From positions 1 to 56,855 of the forward strand of contig NZ_JOJM01000054.1 in the NCBI RefSeq assembly GCF_000720325.1: a DNA stretch of 56,855 bases, written 5' to 3'. The position numbers and the translations under genes were made by a program. This document shows positions 49,513-56,855 of the stretch, piece after piece; the stretch's first letter is position 1; the number at the start of each line of letters is the position of its first letter. This stretch comes from Streptomyces sp. NRRL B-1347. Lineage in GTDB: Bacteria > Actinomycetota > Actinomycetes > Streptomycetales > Streptomycetaceae. The notes beneath the pieces were generated by a model. It saw only the letters and a program-made list of their open reading frames with translations. It made no database searches and was not told where the DNA came from.

Positions 49513-50028
49513 ATGACCGCTGACACGCTGTTCGGGCGCGCCCTGATCGAAGAGGCCACCAAGAAGTCGGGCCTCGTCTGGGTGCGCGGCGCGGGTCCGG
49601 CCCGCGCCCTGTGGCACGTCTGGCACGACGGCGCGGCGCACCTCGTGGGCGACGGCCCCGGCGAGCAGCCCCTGCCGCACCTCGCCGACGGCGCCACCGC
49701 CGAGGTGACCGTGCGCAGCAAGGACAAGGGCGGCCGGCTCCTCTCCTGGACGGCGACGGTGACGGAGCTCGCGCCGCGCACCGAGGAGTGGGAGGCGGCG
49801 GTCGCCGAGCTGAAGGGCAAGCGGCTGAACGCCCCCGACGGCGAGCGGGTCGTCGAGCGCTGGGCGGCCGAGTGCCGCGTGCTGCGCCTCACGCCGCGCG
49901 ACGCGGACCTGGAGCTGCCCGAGGGATCGCTCGCGGCCCCGCCGCTGCCGACGCCCGCGACGACCCGCCGGCCCATGCCGGAGGGGCTGCCGAAGCTGCT
50001 CATCGGCCGGAAGAAGAAGCGCCGCTGA
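49513..50028 (+). CDS. Conserved hypothetical protein
   Basis: 171 aa, Trp-rich (LVWVRGAG, ALWHVWHDGAAHLVG), then a beta-rich stretch and a highly basic end GRKKKRR. The beta-strand order would suit an FMN-binding split barrel, but no flavin motif is clear. ATG 49513 follows TAAGCT by 6 nt with no ribosome site, fitting a leaderless mRNA. Converges with the lipoprotein gene, 25 nt apart. Confidence 0.75.
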   Translation: MTADTLFGRALIEEATKKSGLVWVRGAGPARALWHVWHDGAAHLVGDGPGEQPLPHLADGATAEVTVRSKDKGGRLLSWTATVTELAPRTEEWEAAVAELKGKRLNAPDGERVVERWAAECRVLRLTPRDADLELPEGSLAAPPLPTPATTRRPMPEGLPKLLIGRKKKRR

Positions 50029-50053
50029 GCCGCGCGGGCCCGCCGGCCAGGCC

Positions 50054-50824
50054 CTACGACGTCGGCAGCTGCTTGCCGTAGTCCACCGTCTCGTTCAGGC
50101 CCGGCTCCTTCAGGGGCACGGCCTGGTTCCACTCGCTGAGCCGCAGCGTGCCCGCGTCGCCCGCGCGCCGCAGGGTCAGCGGGTACGGCTTGCCGTCGAG
50201 GGACACCTCCAGGGTGCCGCCCGCGCCCTCGTCGCCGCTGATCCTGATGTAGCGCTTGGTGCCGGAGCCTCCGCGCTCGCCCTTGGCCAGCGTGCCGTGC
50301 AGGGCGAGGGTGCCGTCGAGGAGCACGTCCTTGTCGGTGAACCCGCTGAGCCTGCGGTACGCGGGGTCGCCCTGGGGCACCTTCACGTACTTGCCGTCGA
50401 GCTTGGCCGCCGCCGAGCTGTCCGCGCCCGACGAGCCGCCGTCCTCGCCCTGGTGCGCCCAAAAGGCCGAGTCCGCCTTCAGAAAGAGGTTCTCGTCGAC
50501 GCGCAGCAGCTCGAACGTCTGCCCCTTGGACGTCACCGTGCCCGTGCCGCCGTTGGCCGTGAGCCGCATGTCGAGCTTGTACGTGTGGCCCTTGGTGACG
50601 ACGCTGCCGGAGAGCCGCACGGCGGGCGCCGCCTCCGCGGCCTGCCGGGCCTTGCTCTGGATCCTGGCCGCGGAGAGCTTGCCGACGCCGTTCGTGCCCT
50701 GGTCGGGGTCCTCCCCGCCACCGCCGCACGCCGTCAGTCCCGCACCGCCCACCACGAGCCCCACGCACACCGCGCCGAGCAGCGCGGACCTTCGGAATCG
50801 GGGAGCCGGTCGCATCGCAGTCAC
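50054..50824 (-). CDS. LppX-like secreted lipoprotein
   Basis: 256 aa from GTG 50824, with AGAGG about 11 nt upstream. Signal with lipobox LTAC (Cys33), Gly/Asp-rich spacer, then a domain with VRLSGSVVTKGHTYKLDMRL, and GTLEVSLDGKPYPLTLRR. It shares layout with the lipoprotein between adnA and adnB. Probably a lipid-binding lipoprotein on the membrane's outer face; ligand unknown. Confidence 0.85.
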   Translation of the reverse strand: MTAMRPAPRFRRSALLGAVCVGLVVGGAGLTACGGGGEDPDQGTNGVGKLSAARIQSKARQAAEAAPAVRLSGSVVTKGHTYKLDMRLTANGGTGTVTSKGQTFELLRVDENLFLKADSAFWAHQGEDGGSSGADSSAAAKLDGKYVKVPQGDPAYRRLSGFTDKDVLLDGTLALHGTLAKGERGGSGTKRYIRISGDEGAGGTLEVSLDGKPYPLTLRRAGDAGTLRLSEWNQAVPLKEPGLNETVDYGKQLPTS

Positions 50825-51053
50825 AGGTGGGGCTGCCTCTCGTGCGGACGTCGTCTACGGCCACGGCCATACGCCGGAACGGCCTGGCGTACGGCAGCGT
50901 ACCGGTGTCCCCCACGTCCCTCGGAGCCAGTCCGTCCGCACCGCTCACCAGGGCATATGCGGGGGGTACGGGCTAGCCTGAACCCCATATCACCGGCATT
51001 GGGCACATACCGCCGAAACGGTTCCCCGCCCCACCCCGAGAAAGGCGCGGCAG

Positions 51054-52328
51054 ATGGCAGGAGGCGCGCCCCGGATCTTCGTCTCGCACCTGTCCGGCAC
51101 CGCGGTCTTCGACCCGAACGGTGACCAGGTGGGCCGCGTGCGCGACCTCGTCGTCATGCTCCGCGTCGGCAGGAGGCCGCCCCGGCTGCTCGGCCTGGTC
51201 GTCGAACTCGCGACCCGCCGCCACATCTTCCTGCCCATGACCCGGGTGACCGGCATCGAGTCCGGCGAGGTCATCAGCACCGGCGTGCTGAACGTGCGCC
51301 GCTTCGAGCAGCGCCCCACCGAGCGGCTCGTCCTCGGCGAGATGCTCGACCGGCGCGTGCGCCTGGTGGAGAGCGGCGAGGAGGTCACCGTCCTGGACAT
51401 GTCCGTGCACCGGCTCCCGGCCCGCCGCGACTGGGAGGTCGACCGGGTCTTCGTCCGCAAGGGCAAGGAGGGGGCCTTCCGGCGCAAGGGCGAGGCGCTG
51501 ACCGTCGACTGGGCCGCCGTCGACGGCTTCTCCCTGGAGGAGCACGGGCAGGGCGCCGAGAACCTGCTCGCCACCTTCGAGCAGCTGCGCCCCGCCGACC
51601 TGGCCAACGTCCTGCACCACCTCTCCCCCAAGCGCCGGGCCGAGGTGGCCGCCGCCCTCGACGACGACCGGCTCGCGGACGTCCTCGAAGAGCTCCCCGA
51701 GGACGACCAGATCGAGATCCTCGGCAAGCTCAAGGAGGAGCGCGCGGCCGACGTCCTGGAGGCCATGGACCCGGACGACGCCGCCGACCTGCTCGCCGAG
51801 CTCCCCGAGGACGACAAGGAACGCCTGCTGACCCTGATGCAGCCGGACGACGCGGCCGACGTACGGCGCCTGATGGCGTACGAGGAGCGCACGGCGGGCG
51901 GTCTGATGACGACCGAGCCGATCGTGCTCCGCCCGGACGCCACGGTCGCCGACGCCCTCGCCCGGGTGCGGCAGGAGGACCTCTCCCCCGCCCTGGCCGC
52001 GCAGGTGTACGTGTGCCGCCCGCCGGACGAGACCCCGACCGGCAAGTACCTGGGCACCGTGCACTTCCAGCGGCTGCTGCGCGACCCGCCCTACACGCTC
52101 GTCGGCTCGATCCTCGACGACGACCTGCGCCCGCTGTCGCCGGAGGACCAGCTGCCGGTCGTCGCGGGCTTCTTCGCCGCGTACGACATGGTGGCGGCGC
52201 CCGTGGTCGACGAGGGGGGCGCGCTCCTCGGGGCCGTCACCGTCGACGACGTGCTCGACCACATGCTGCCCGAGGACTGGCGCGAGACGGAGTTCCACCT
52301 CCAGGAGGAGGCCGGCCATGGCGCGTGA
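51054..52328 (+). CDS. MgtE-like cytoplasmic protein: PRC-like + MgtE_N + CBS pair, no channel
   Basis: 424 aa with no membrane helix. The first about 150 residues look like a PRC-barrel-type beta domain. Next is an MgtE_N superhelix with acidic repeats (LEELPEDDQIEIL, LLAELPEDDKERLL), then two CBS motifs (GLMTTEPIVLRPDATV, VVDEGGALLGAVTVDDVLDHML). In MgtE these parts bind Mg2+ and gate the pore; here the pore domain is missing. ATG 51054 has GAGAAAGG 8 nt upstream. The next gene, a DUF1003 membrane protein, overlaps by 11 bases, so the two may form a split system. Confidence 0.88.
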   Translation: MAGGAPRIFVSHLSGTAVFDPNGDQVGRVRDLVVMLRVGRRPPRLLGLVVELATRRHIFLPMTRVTGIESGEVISTGVLNVRRFEQRPTERLVLGEMLDRRVRLVESGEEVTVLDMSVHRLPARRDWEVDRVFVRKGKEGAFRRKGEALTVDWAAVDGFSLEEHGQGAENLLATFEQLRPADLANVLHHLSPKRRAEVAAALDDDRLADVLEELPEDDQIEILGKLKEERAADVLEAMDPDDAADLLAELPEDDKERLLTLMQPDDAADVRRLMAYEERTAGGLMTTEPIVLRPDATVADALARVRQEDLSPALAAQVYVCRPPDETPTGKYLGTVHFQRLLRDPPYTLVGSILDDDLRPLSPEDQLPVVAGFFAAYDMVAAPVVDEGGALLGAVTVDDVLDHMLPEDWRETEFHLQEEAGHGA

Positions 52329-52902
52329 ACGGCAGGGGCGCGACCGCGAGGCGCGGGACGAGCGGCGCGAGACCCGGCCGGAGACCCGGCCCCGGTTCCG
52401 CCTGGACCAGCCCCGCGCGCGGCGCCGCAAACTCCTTCCGGACTACGACCCCGAGGCCTTCGGGCGGCTCTCGGAGCGGATCGCGCGCTTCCTCGGCACC
52501 GGCCGGTTCATCGTCTGGATGACGGTCGTCATCATCATGTGGGTGGTCTGGAACGTCTCGGCCCCCGAGAGCCTGCGCTTCGACAACTACCCGTTCATCT
52601 TCCTGACCCTGATGCTCTCGCTCCAGGCCTCGTACGCGGCCCCGCTCATCCTGCTCGCGCAGAACCGCCAGGACGACCGCGACCGCGTCACCCACGAGCA
52701 GGACCGCAAGCGCAACGAACGTTCCATCGCCGACACCGAGTACCTCACCCGGGAGATCGCCTCGCTGCGCATGGGCCTCGGCGAGGTCGCCACCCGCGAC
52801 TGGCTCCGCTCCGAACTCCAGGACCTGGTCAAGGAGCTGGAGGAGCAGCGGCAGGTATTCCCGCCCGAGGCCGCCCGGGCACGTGACGTAGGCGACCGCT
52901 GA
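52318..52902 (+). CDS. DUF1003 membrane protein
   Basis: 194 aa. A basic N-terminus leads to two membrane helices (about 60-80 and 96-115) with the DUF1003 signature region (FDNYPFIFLTLMLSLQASYAAPLILLAQNRQDDRDR). A charged helix follows. ATG 52318 has GGAGG 6 nt upstream, inside the end of the MgtE-like gene. Likely partner of that protein. Confidence 0.9.
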   Translation: MARERQGRDREARDERRETRPETRPRFRLDQPRARRRKLLPDYDPEAFGRLSERIARFLGTGRFIVWMTVVIIMWVVWNVSAPESLRFDNYPFIFLTLMLSLQASYAAPLILLAQNRQDDRDRVTHEQDRKRNERSIADTEYLTREIASLRMGLGEVATRDWLRSELQDLVKELEEQRQVFPPEAARARDVGDR

Positions 52903-52933
52903 CGGGCCTTCCGGACCCCCCTACCGGGAGCCG

Positions 52934-52939
52934 TACCAT
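52934..52939 (+). promoter_or_regulatory. Likely -10 (TACCAT) of a leaderless mrp gene
   Basis: TACCAT, 7 nt, ATG 52947, with no ribosome site. Same arrangement as for other genes in this window. Confidence 0.5.
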
Positions 52940-52946
52940 CGAGTAC

Positions 52947-54080
52947 ATGGTTACGGAAGACGCGGTGCGCGAAGCGCTGGCGACGGTGAACGACCCCGAG
53001 ATCCAGCGGCCCATCACCGACCTTGGGATGGTCAAGTCCGTGGAGATCGGCGCGGATGGCGCGGTCGCGGTCGCCGTGTATCTGACGGTCTCCGGCTGCC
53101 CGATGCGGGACACGATCACGAAGAACGTGACGGACGCCGTCGCCCGCGTCGAGGGCGTCACGCGGGTCGACGTGACCCTCGACGTGATGAGCGACGAGCA
53201 GCGCAAGGAGCTCGCGACGGCGCTGCGCGGCGGCCAGGCCGAGCGCGAGGTGCCGTTCGCCAAGCCGGGCTCCCTCACCCGCGTGTACGCGGTCGCCTCC
53301 GGCAAGGGCGGCGTCGGCAAGTCGTCCGTGACGGTGAACCTGGCCGCGGCGATGGCCGCCGACGGTCTCAAGGTCGGCGTGGTCGACGCCGACATCTACG
53401 GCCACTCGGTGCCGCGCATGCTGGGTGCGGACGGCCACCCCACCCAGGTCGAGAACATGATCATGCCGCCGTCGGCGAACGGCGTGAAGGTCATCTCCAT
53501 CGGCATGTTCACGCCGGGCAACACGCCGGTGGTGTGGCGCGGCCCGATGCTGCACCGCGCCCTCCAGCAGTTCCTCGCGGACGTCTTCTGGGGCGACCTG
53601 GACGTGCTCCTCCTGGACCTGCCGCCGGGCACGGGCGACATCGCGATCTCCGTCGCCCAGCTCGTCCCGAACGCCGAGATCCTGGTCGTCACCACGCCCC
53701 AGCAGGCGGCGGCCGAGGTCGCCGAGCGCGCGGGCTCCATCGCCGTCCAGACCCACCAGAAGATCGTCGGCGTGGTCGAGAACATGTCGGGCCTGCCCTG
53801 CCCGCACTGCGGCGAGATGGTCGACGTCTTCGGCACCGGCGGCGGCCAGAAGGTCGCCGAGGGCCTCACGAAGACGACCGGGGCGACGGTGCCGGTGCTC
53901 GGCTCCATCCCCATCGACATGCGCCTGCGCGAGGGCGGCGACGAGGGCAGGCCGGTGGTCCTCACCGACCCCGAGTCCCCCGCGGGCAGCGCGCTGCGCA
54001 CCATCGCGGGCAAGCTCGGCGGCCGCCAGCGCGGTCTGTCGGGCATGTCCCTGGGCATCACGCCGCGCAACAAGTTCTAG
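52947..54080 (+). CDS. mrp: Mrp/ApbC Fe-S cluster carrier ATPase
   Basis: 377 aa. An N-terminal MIP18/DUF59 domain (about 5-80, including SGCPMRD) is joined to a deviant-Walker P-loop ATPase: SGKGGVGKSS at about 118-127, VDADIYGHSVP, LPPGTGD. CPHC (Cys285, Cys288) is the cluster-binding pair. It inserts or carries 4Fe-4S clusters for target enzymes. Adjacent to tatB and htrA, a conserved actinobacterial order. Confidence 0.95.
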   Translation: MVTEDAVREALATVNDPEIQRPITDLGMVKSVEIGADGAVAVAVYLTVSGCPMRDTITKNVTDAVARVEGVTRVDVTLDVMSDEQRKELATALRGGQAEREVPFAKPGSLTRVYAVASGKGGVGKSSVTVNLAAAMAADGLKVGVVDADIYGHSVPRMLGADGHPTQVENMIMPPSANGVKVISIGMFTPGNTPVVWRGPMLHRALQQFLADVFWGDLDVLLLDLPPGTGDIAISVAQLVPNAEILVVTTPQQAAAEVAERAGSIAVQTHQKIVGVVENMSGLPCPHCGEMVDVFGTGGGQKVAEGLTKTTGATVPVLGSIPIDMRLREGGDEGRPVVLTDPESPAGSALRTIAGKLGGRQRGLSGMSLGITPRNKF

Positions 54081-54089
54081 CCCCGCGCA

Positions 54090-54130
54090 CGGGAAGGGGC
54101 GCCGCTCATCGCGAGCGGCGCCCCTTCCCG
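54090..54130. terminator. 18-bp perfect hairpin between convergent genes
   Basis: 54090-54107 and 54113-54130 are exact inverses around ATCGC, 9 nt after the mrp stop and 17 nt before the opposing stop. Strong bidirectional terminator. Confidence 0.9.
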
Positions 54131-54147
54131 CGTACCTGCCCAGAGGG

Positions 54148-54822
54148 CTACTTCGCGTACGCGGCGATGTCCTTGACCACCGAGAATCCGAGGCCGTACG
54201 CGCTCATCCCGCGCCCGTACGCCCCCAGATGCACCCCCTCCTTGGTGGACCCGGCGAGCACCCATCCGTACTCGGACTCCCGGTAGTGGAACGAGGTCGG
54301 GACCCCGTCCACCGGCAGGGAGAGGGTCGACCAGTCGGAGCCTTCCAGGTCGTCCGCGAGGACCCAGGCCGTCTCCGTCTGCTGGTCCAACCAGTCGTCC
54401 CGCAGGCTGTGGTCCATCTGGCCGGGCCAGGTGAAGGACAGCAGGCCGACCCCGGCGAGCCAGGCCGCGGAGGACACCGAGGTCGCCTCGAGGACGCCCG
54501 TGCCGTCGGCGCTGCGCCGCACCGGGTTGGCGGCGACGGTCACCACGACCGCGAACCGCTCCCTGTCCCCGTTGCCGAACCCGCCCTCGGCGCGTACCGA
54601 CGGCTCGTCACCGTGGCCGATCGAACCGTGCTCCACGGCGCCGTCCGCCGCGGTGCCGACCTGCATCAGCCAGCGCGGTCCCGTGAAGGCCTCGTCCAGG
54701 CCGTACCAGGGGAAGGGCGCCAGCAGGTAGCCGTCGACCGTGCGCCGGGCGGAGGGCACCGCTTGCGACGCGGCACCGTCCGCGGCTGACGCCTGAGCGC
54801 CCACCCGACTTGTCGTCTCCAT
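54148..54822 (-). CDS. Conserved hypothetical protein
   Basis: 224 aa from ATG 54822, with GGAGG about 11 nt upstream. Features: a disordered N-terminus, GYLLAPFPWYGLDEAF, SFTWPGQMDHSLRDDWL and a C-terminal SFHYRESEYGWVLAGS. No known domain, signal peptide or membrane helix. A TATCCT on the minus strand near 54900 could be its -10. Confidence 0.8.
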   Translation of the reverse strand: METTSRVGAQASAADGAASQAVPSARRTVDGYLLAPFPWYGLDEAFTGPRWLMQVGTAADGAVEHGSIGHGDEPSVRAEGGFGNGDRERFAVVVTVAANPVRRSADGTGVLEATSVSSAAWLAGVGLLSFTWPGQMDHSLRDDWLDQQTETAWVLADDLEGSDWSTLSLPVDGVPTSFHYRESEYGWVLAGSTKEGVHLGAYGRGMSAYGLGFSVVKDIAAYAK

Positions 54823-55029
54823 GTACCCGGCCGCCTCCTCGCTCTCGTCGGTCCGGAGCGGCCCGCCCCCCTCGGGCGTCCTCACGCCGGACAACAAGGC
54901 AGGATAGCCACACCGATTCCGGAAGCCGGTAAAGCAGTCGGCGGACGGGTGTCCGGAAGGCCACGACAGCGGGCACCGCGGCGCACCGGACGGCGCACGC
55001 GTGGCGCCGGATGGCGCACGCGGGTGCGC

Positions 55030-55503
55030 TCAGGTCGCGTCGGCGTCGAACGGCGGGTGGTCGTCGGCCGCGGGCTTGGCGGGGCGCTTCTCCATGTCGA
55101 TCCGGCCGCTGCCGTTCGCCGAGGCCGTGGACGTGCCGGAGCGGCTCGCGCCGTCCGCGCGCTCCTCCGCCGCCTCGCTCTCGCGCCCGTGCACGGCGTC
55201 CGACACTTCGGCCATTTCCTTGCGCAGGTCGAAGCCGTTGCGGATTTCCTTGAGCCCGAGGTCGTCCCGCTCCATCTGCTTGCGGATGAACTTCTTCGGA
55301 TTCAGGTCGTCGAACTCGAAGTCCTTGAACTCCGGACCCAGTTCGTCCCGTATGTCCTGCTTCGCACTGTCCGAGAACTGCCGGATCTTACGAATGGTCC
55401 GGGTCGCGTCCTGAATGAACTTGGGCAGCTTGTCCGGTCCGAAGATGAGTACAGCGAGGATGACCAGCGTCACTATCTCGAATACGCCGATGTCGTTGAA
55501 CAC
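55030..55503 (-). CDS. tatB: Sec-independent protein translocase TatB
   Basis: 157 aa. One N-terminal membrane helix (FNDIGVFEIVTLVILAVLIF) is followed by GPDKLPKF, the hinge of TatA/B proteins, an amphipathic helix with RKIRQFSDSAKQDI and a long acidic tail. The Glu in the first helix and length identify TatB rather than TatA. GTG 55503 has AAGGAG 6 nt upstream. It lies just after the htrA-like gene on the same strand. Confidence 0.93.
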   Translation of the reverse strand: MFNDIGVFEIVTLVILAVLIFGPDKLPKFIQDATRTIRKIRQFSDSAKQDIRDELGPEFKDFEFDDLNPKKFIRKQMERDDLGLKEIRNGFDLRKEMAEVSDAVHGRESEAAEERADGASRSGTSTASANGSGRIDMEKRPAKPAADDHPPFDADAT

Positions 55504-55622
55504 CCTGAGCTCCTTGCCGTCCGGACCCGCTCTACGGTACCCGGCGCTGCTGTACGTCCGGTAGCCGCCGGGCGTCAACGACGTCAACAGCGGCAAGTGC
55601 GAGCCAGGGGCGCACTCCCGGC

Positions 55623-56855
55623 TCAGTCGCCACTGGCGCTGCCGAGGACCAGCGTCACCGTGCGCTCGTCGCCGCCCCGCTCGATGGTGAGCTCCAGGCG
55701 GTCCTTGGGCTTGTGCGCGCGGACCTTGACGATCAGCTCGTCGCCGGAGTGCACGCGGCGGCCGTCGACCTCGGTGATCACGTCGCCCGGCCTGAGCCCG
55801 GCCTGGGCGCCGGGGCCGCCGCGGGTGACGGCGGGGCCGCCGTTCTGGCTCTTGCGCGCGATGCGCGCGCCGTCGCCCGTGAACCGCTTGTCGATGGTGA
55901 CGCCGATCACGGGGTGCGTGGCCCGGCCGGTGTTGATCAGTTCCTCGGCGACCCGCTTGCCCTGGTTGATCGGGATGGCGAAGCCGAGTCCGATGGAACC
56001 GGACTGCCCGCCCTCGGACTCCGAGCCGCCGTCGGCGGAGCGGATGGCGCTGTTGATGCCGATGACGCGGGCCTTGGAGTCGACGAGCGGCCCGCCGGAG
56101 TTGCCGGGGTTGATGGGCGCGTCGGTCTGCAGGGCGTTCACATACGAGACGTCGCTGCCGTCACCCTTCTCGCCACCCGCGGTGATGGGCCGCTCCTTGG
56201 CGCTGATGATCCCGGAGGTGACGGTGTTGGCCAGGTCGAAGGGCGCGCCGATGGCGACCACGGGGTCGCCCACCTGCACGTTCTCGGAGTTCCCCAGGGG
56301 CAGCGGCTTGAGGCCGCGGACCCGGGAGACCTTCACGACGGCCAGGTCGTATCCGCTGTCCCTGCCGATGACCTTGGCGCGCGCGGTCTCGCCGCCGCTG
56401 AAGGTCACGGATATCTCGCCGCCGGTTCCCGCCGGTTCGACGACGTGGTTGTTGGTGAGGATGTGGCCCTTGCCGTCGAGCACGAATCCGGTGCCGGTAC
56501 CGGCCCCGTCGGAGCCGCGCACATGGAGCGTGACGACGCCGGGCAGGGCGCTCGAGGCGATCCCGGCCACGCTGTCCTTGGGCCGGGTGTGGGACTCCGC
56601 ACCGGCCTGCGGCAGTTCCACACCGCCGCCGCCGATGCCGCCCTCACGCTCCAGATACGCCCCTACGGCGCCGCCGATGCCGCCCGCGACGAGCGCGATG
56701 AGCGCCGCCCCGGCCACGAGGACCCGCCGACCGCGCTTGCGCCGCTGCTCCCGCGTCTCGACGGCGGCACCGGTCTGCTGGAGCGGCGCGGCGCTCCAGG
56801 GGTCGTAGCGCTGCCAGGGGGTGGGGGCGGCGGGGGCCGGTGCGCCGGGCACGGG
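55623..56855 (-). CDS. HtrA/DegP-type serine protease with PDZ domain, N-terminus beyond the window
   Basis: At least 410 codons; the frame is still open at the last base, so the start lies outside. A cytoplasmic Pro-rich part precedes one membrane helix (RRVLVAGAALIALVAGGIGG). The external trypsin-like domain has NNHVVEP (His), GYDLAVVK (Asp) and GNSGGP (Ser), then a PDZ domain with GGPGAQAGLRPGDVITEVDG. Membrane-anchored proteases of this type clear misfolded envelope proteins. Next to tatB and mrp, matching the sigE-htrA-tatB-mrp block of actinobacteria. Confidence 0.92.
   Translation of the reverse strand, partial: PVPGAPAPAAPTPWQRYDPWSAAPLQQTGAAVETREQRRKRGRRVLVAGAALIALVAGGIGGAVGAYLEREGGIGGGGVELPQAGAESHTRPKDSVAGIASSALPGVVTLHVRGSDGAGTGTGFVLDGKGHILTNNHVVEPAGTGGEISVTFSGGETARAKVIGRDSGYDLAVVKVSRVRGLKPLPLGNSENVQVGDPVVAIGAPFDLANTVTSGIISAKERPITAGGEKGDGSDVSYVNALQTDAPINPGNSGGPLVDSKARVIGINSAIRSADGGSESEGGQSGSIGLGFAIPINQGKRVAEELINTGRATHPVIGVTIDKRFTGDGARIARKSQNGGPAVTRGGPGAQAGLRPGDVITEVDGRRVHSGDELIVKVRAHKPKDRLELTIERGGDERTVTLVLGSASGD

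Noticed and set aside
1..56855. tRNA, rRNA or integrated element in the window
   Set aside because: No cloverleaf-like T-loop sequence, rRNA segment, integrase or transposase was seen; a tRNAscan-SE run would confirm.

Overview
High-GC (about 70% or more) actinobacterial DNA, almost certainly a Streptomyces chromosome. The reasons are the strong G/C third-position bias, GTG starts, many leaderless promoters, and streptomycete families such as WblC, the conserved TatB/HtrA/Mrp block and several Streptomyces-type small proteins. The piece is the end of an assembled contig. Bases 1-59 are Illumina Nextera adapter, not genome, and the right edge cuts an HtrA-type protease gene. I saw no rRNA, tRNA, CRISPR array, transposase or integrase.

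Layout. 60-1736 holds a truncated zinc-ribbon gene, a small gene, and wblC (whiB7) with a roughly 600-nt leader carrying a 111-codon upstream ORF, an attenuator-like hairpin and an AT-element promoter. 1737-15718 is a DNA-repair and redox block: uvrD2, mycoredoxin (candidate SigR promoter), nudC, an M20 dipeptidase, adnB, a lipoprotein gene, adnA and an alkyltransferase-like gene. 15931-22186 carries a large membrane protein fusing a kinase-like domain to an LPG-flippase-like domain, then two tandem paralogous secreted alpha/beta-hydrolase peptidases. 22257-28749 holds moeZ (candidate SigR promoter) downstream of an overlapping gene set: PelF-like glycosyltransferase, polytopic membrane protein, repeat ORF, NAD-dependent epimerase, and a spherulin-4/GH135-like protein. 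It looks like an undescribed amino-sugar polysaccharide system. 28985-34705 is a peptide ABC transporter operon with a strong promoter and a leaderless 30-codon upstream ORF. 34737-42240 carries a DUF3152 protease-like gene, hydrolase, acidic small protein, TetR regulator, DUF3107, small membrane protein, ferritin-like protein and a DEAD-box helicase that seems to start at CTG. 42328-50824 carries a hydrolase, NYN nuclease, a 50-aa protein behind a candidate SigR promoter, MarC, PHP phosphoesterase, DUF6758, SUFU protein, CorA, a hypothetical protein and a lipoprotein. 51054-56855 carries a membrane-less MgtE-like CBS protein with a DUF1003 partner, Mrp, a hypothetical protein, TatB and HtrA.

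From memory, the order wblC-mycoredoxin-uvrD2-nudC-adnB-adnA-ATL ... moeZ ... DUF3152 ... TetR-DUF3107 ... MiaE-like-DEAD helicase resembles the Mycobacterium tuberculosis Rv3197A-Rv3211 region. If so, the polysaccharide-like set, peptide transporter and duplicated peptidases are accessory insertions in an old actinobacterial core. Recurring themes are thiol/sulfur metabolism (mycoredoxin, MoeZ, SigR-type promoters), double-strand-break processing (AdnAB, UvrD2), Mg2+ handling (CorA, MgtE-N/DUF1003) and upstream-ORF control (wblC and the transporter).
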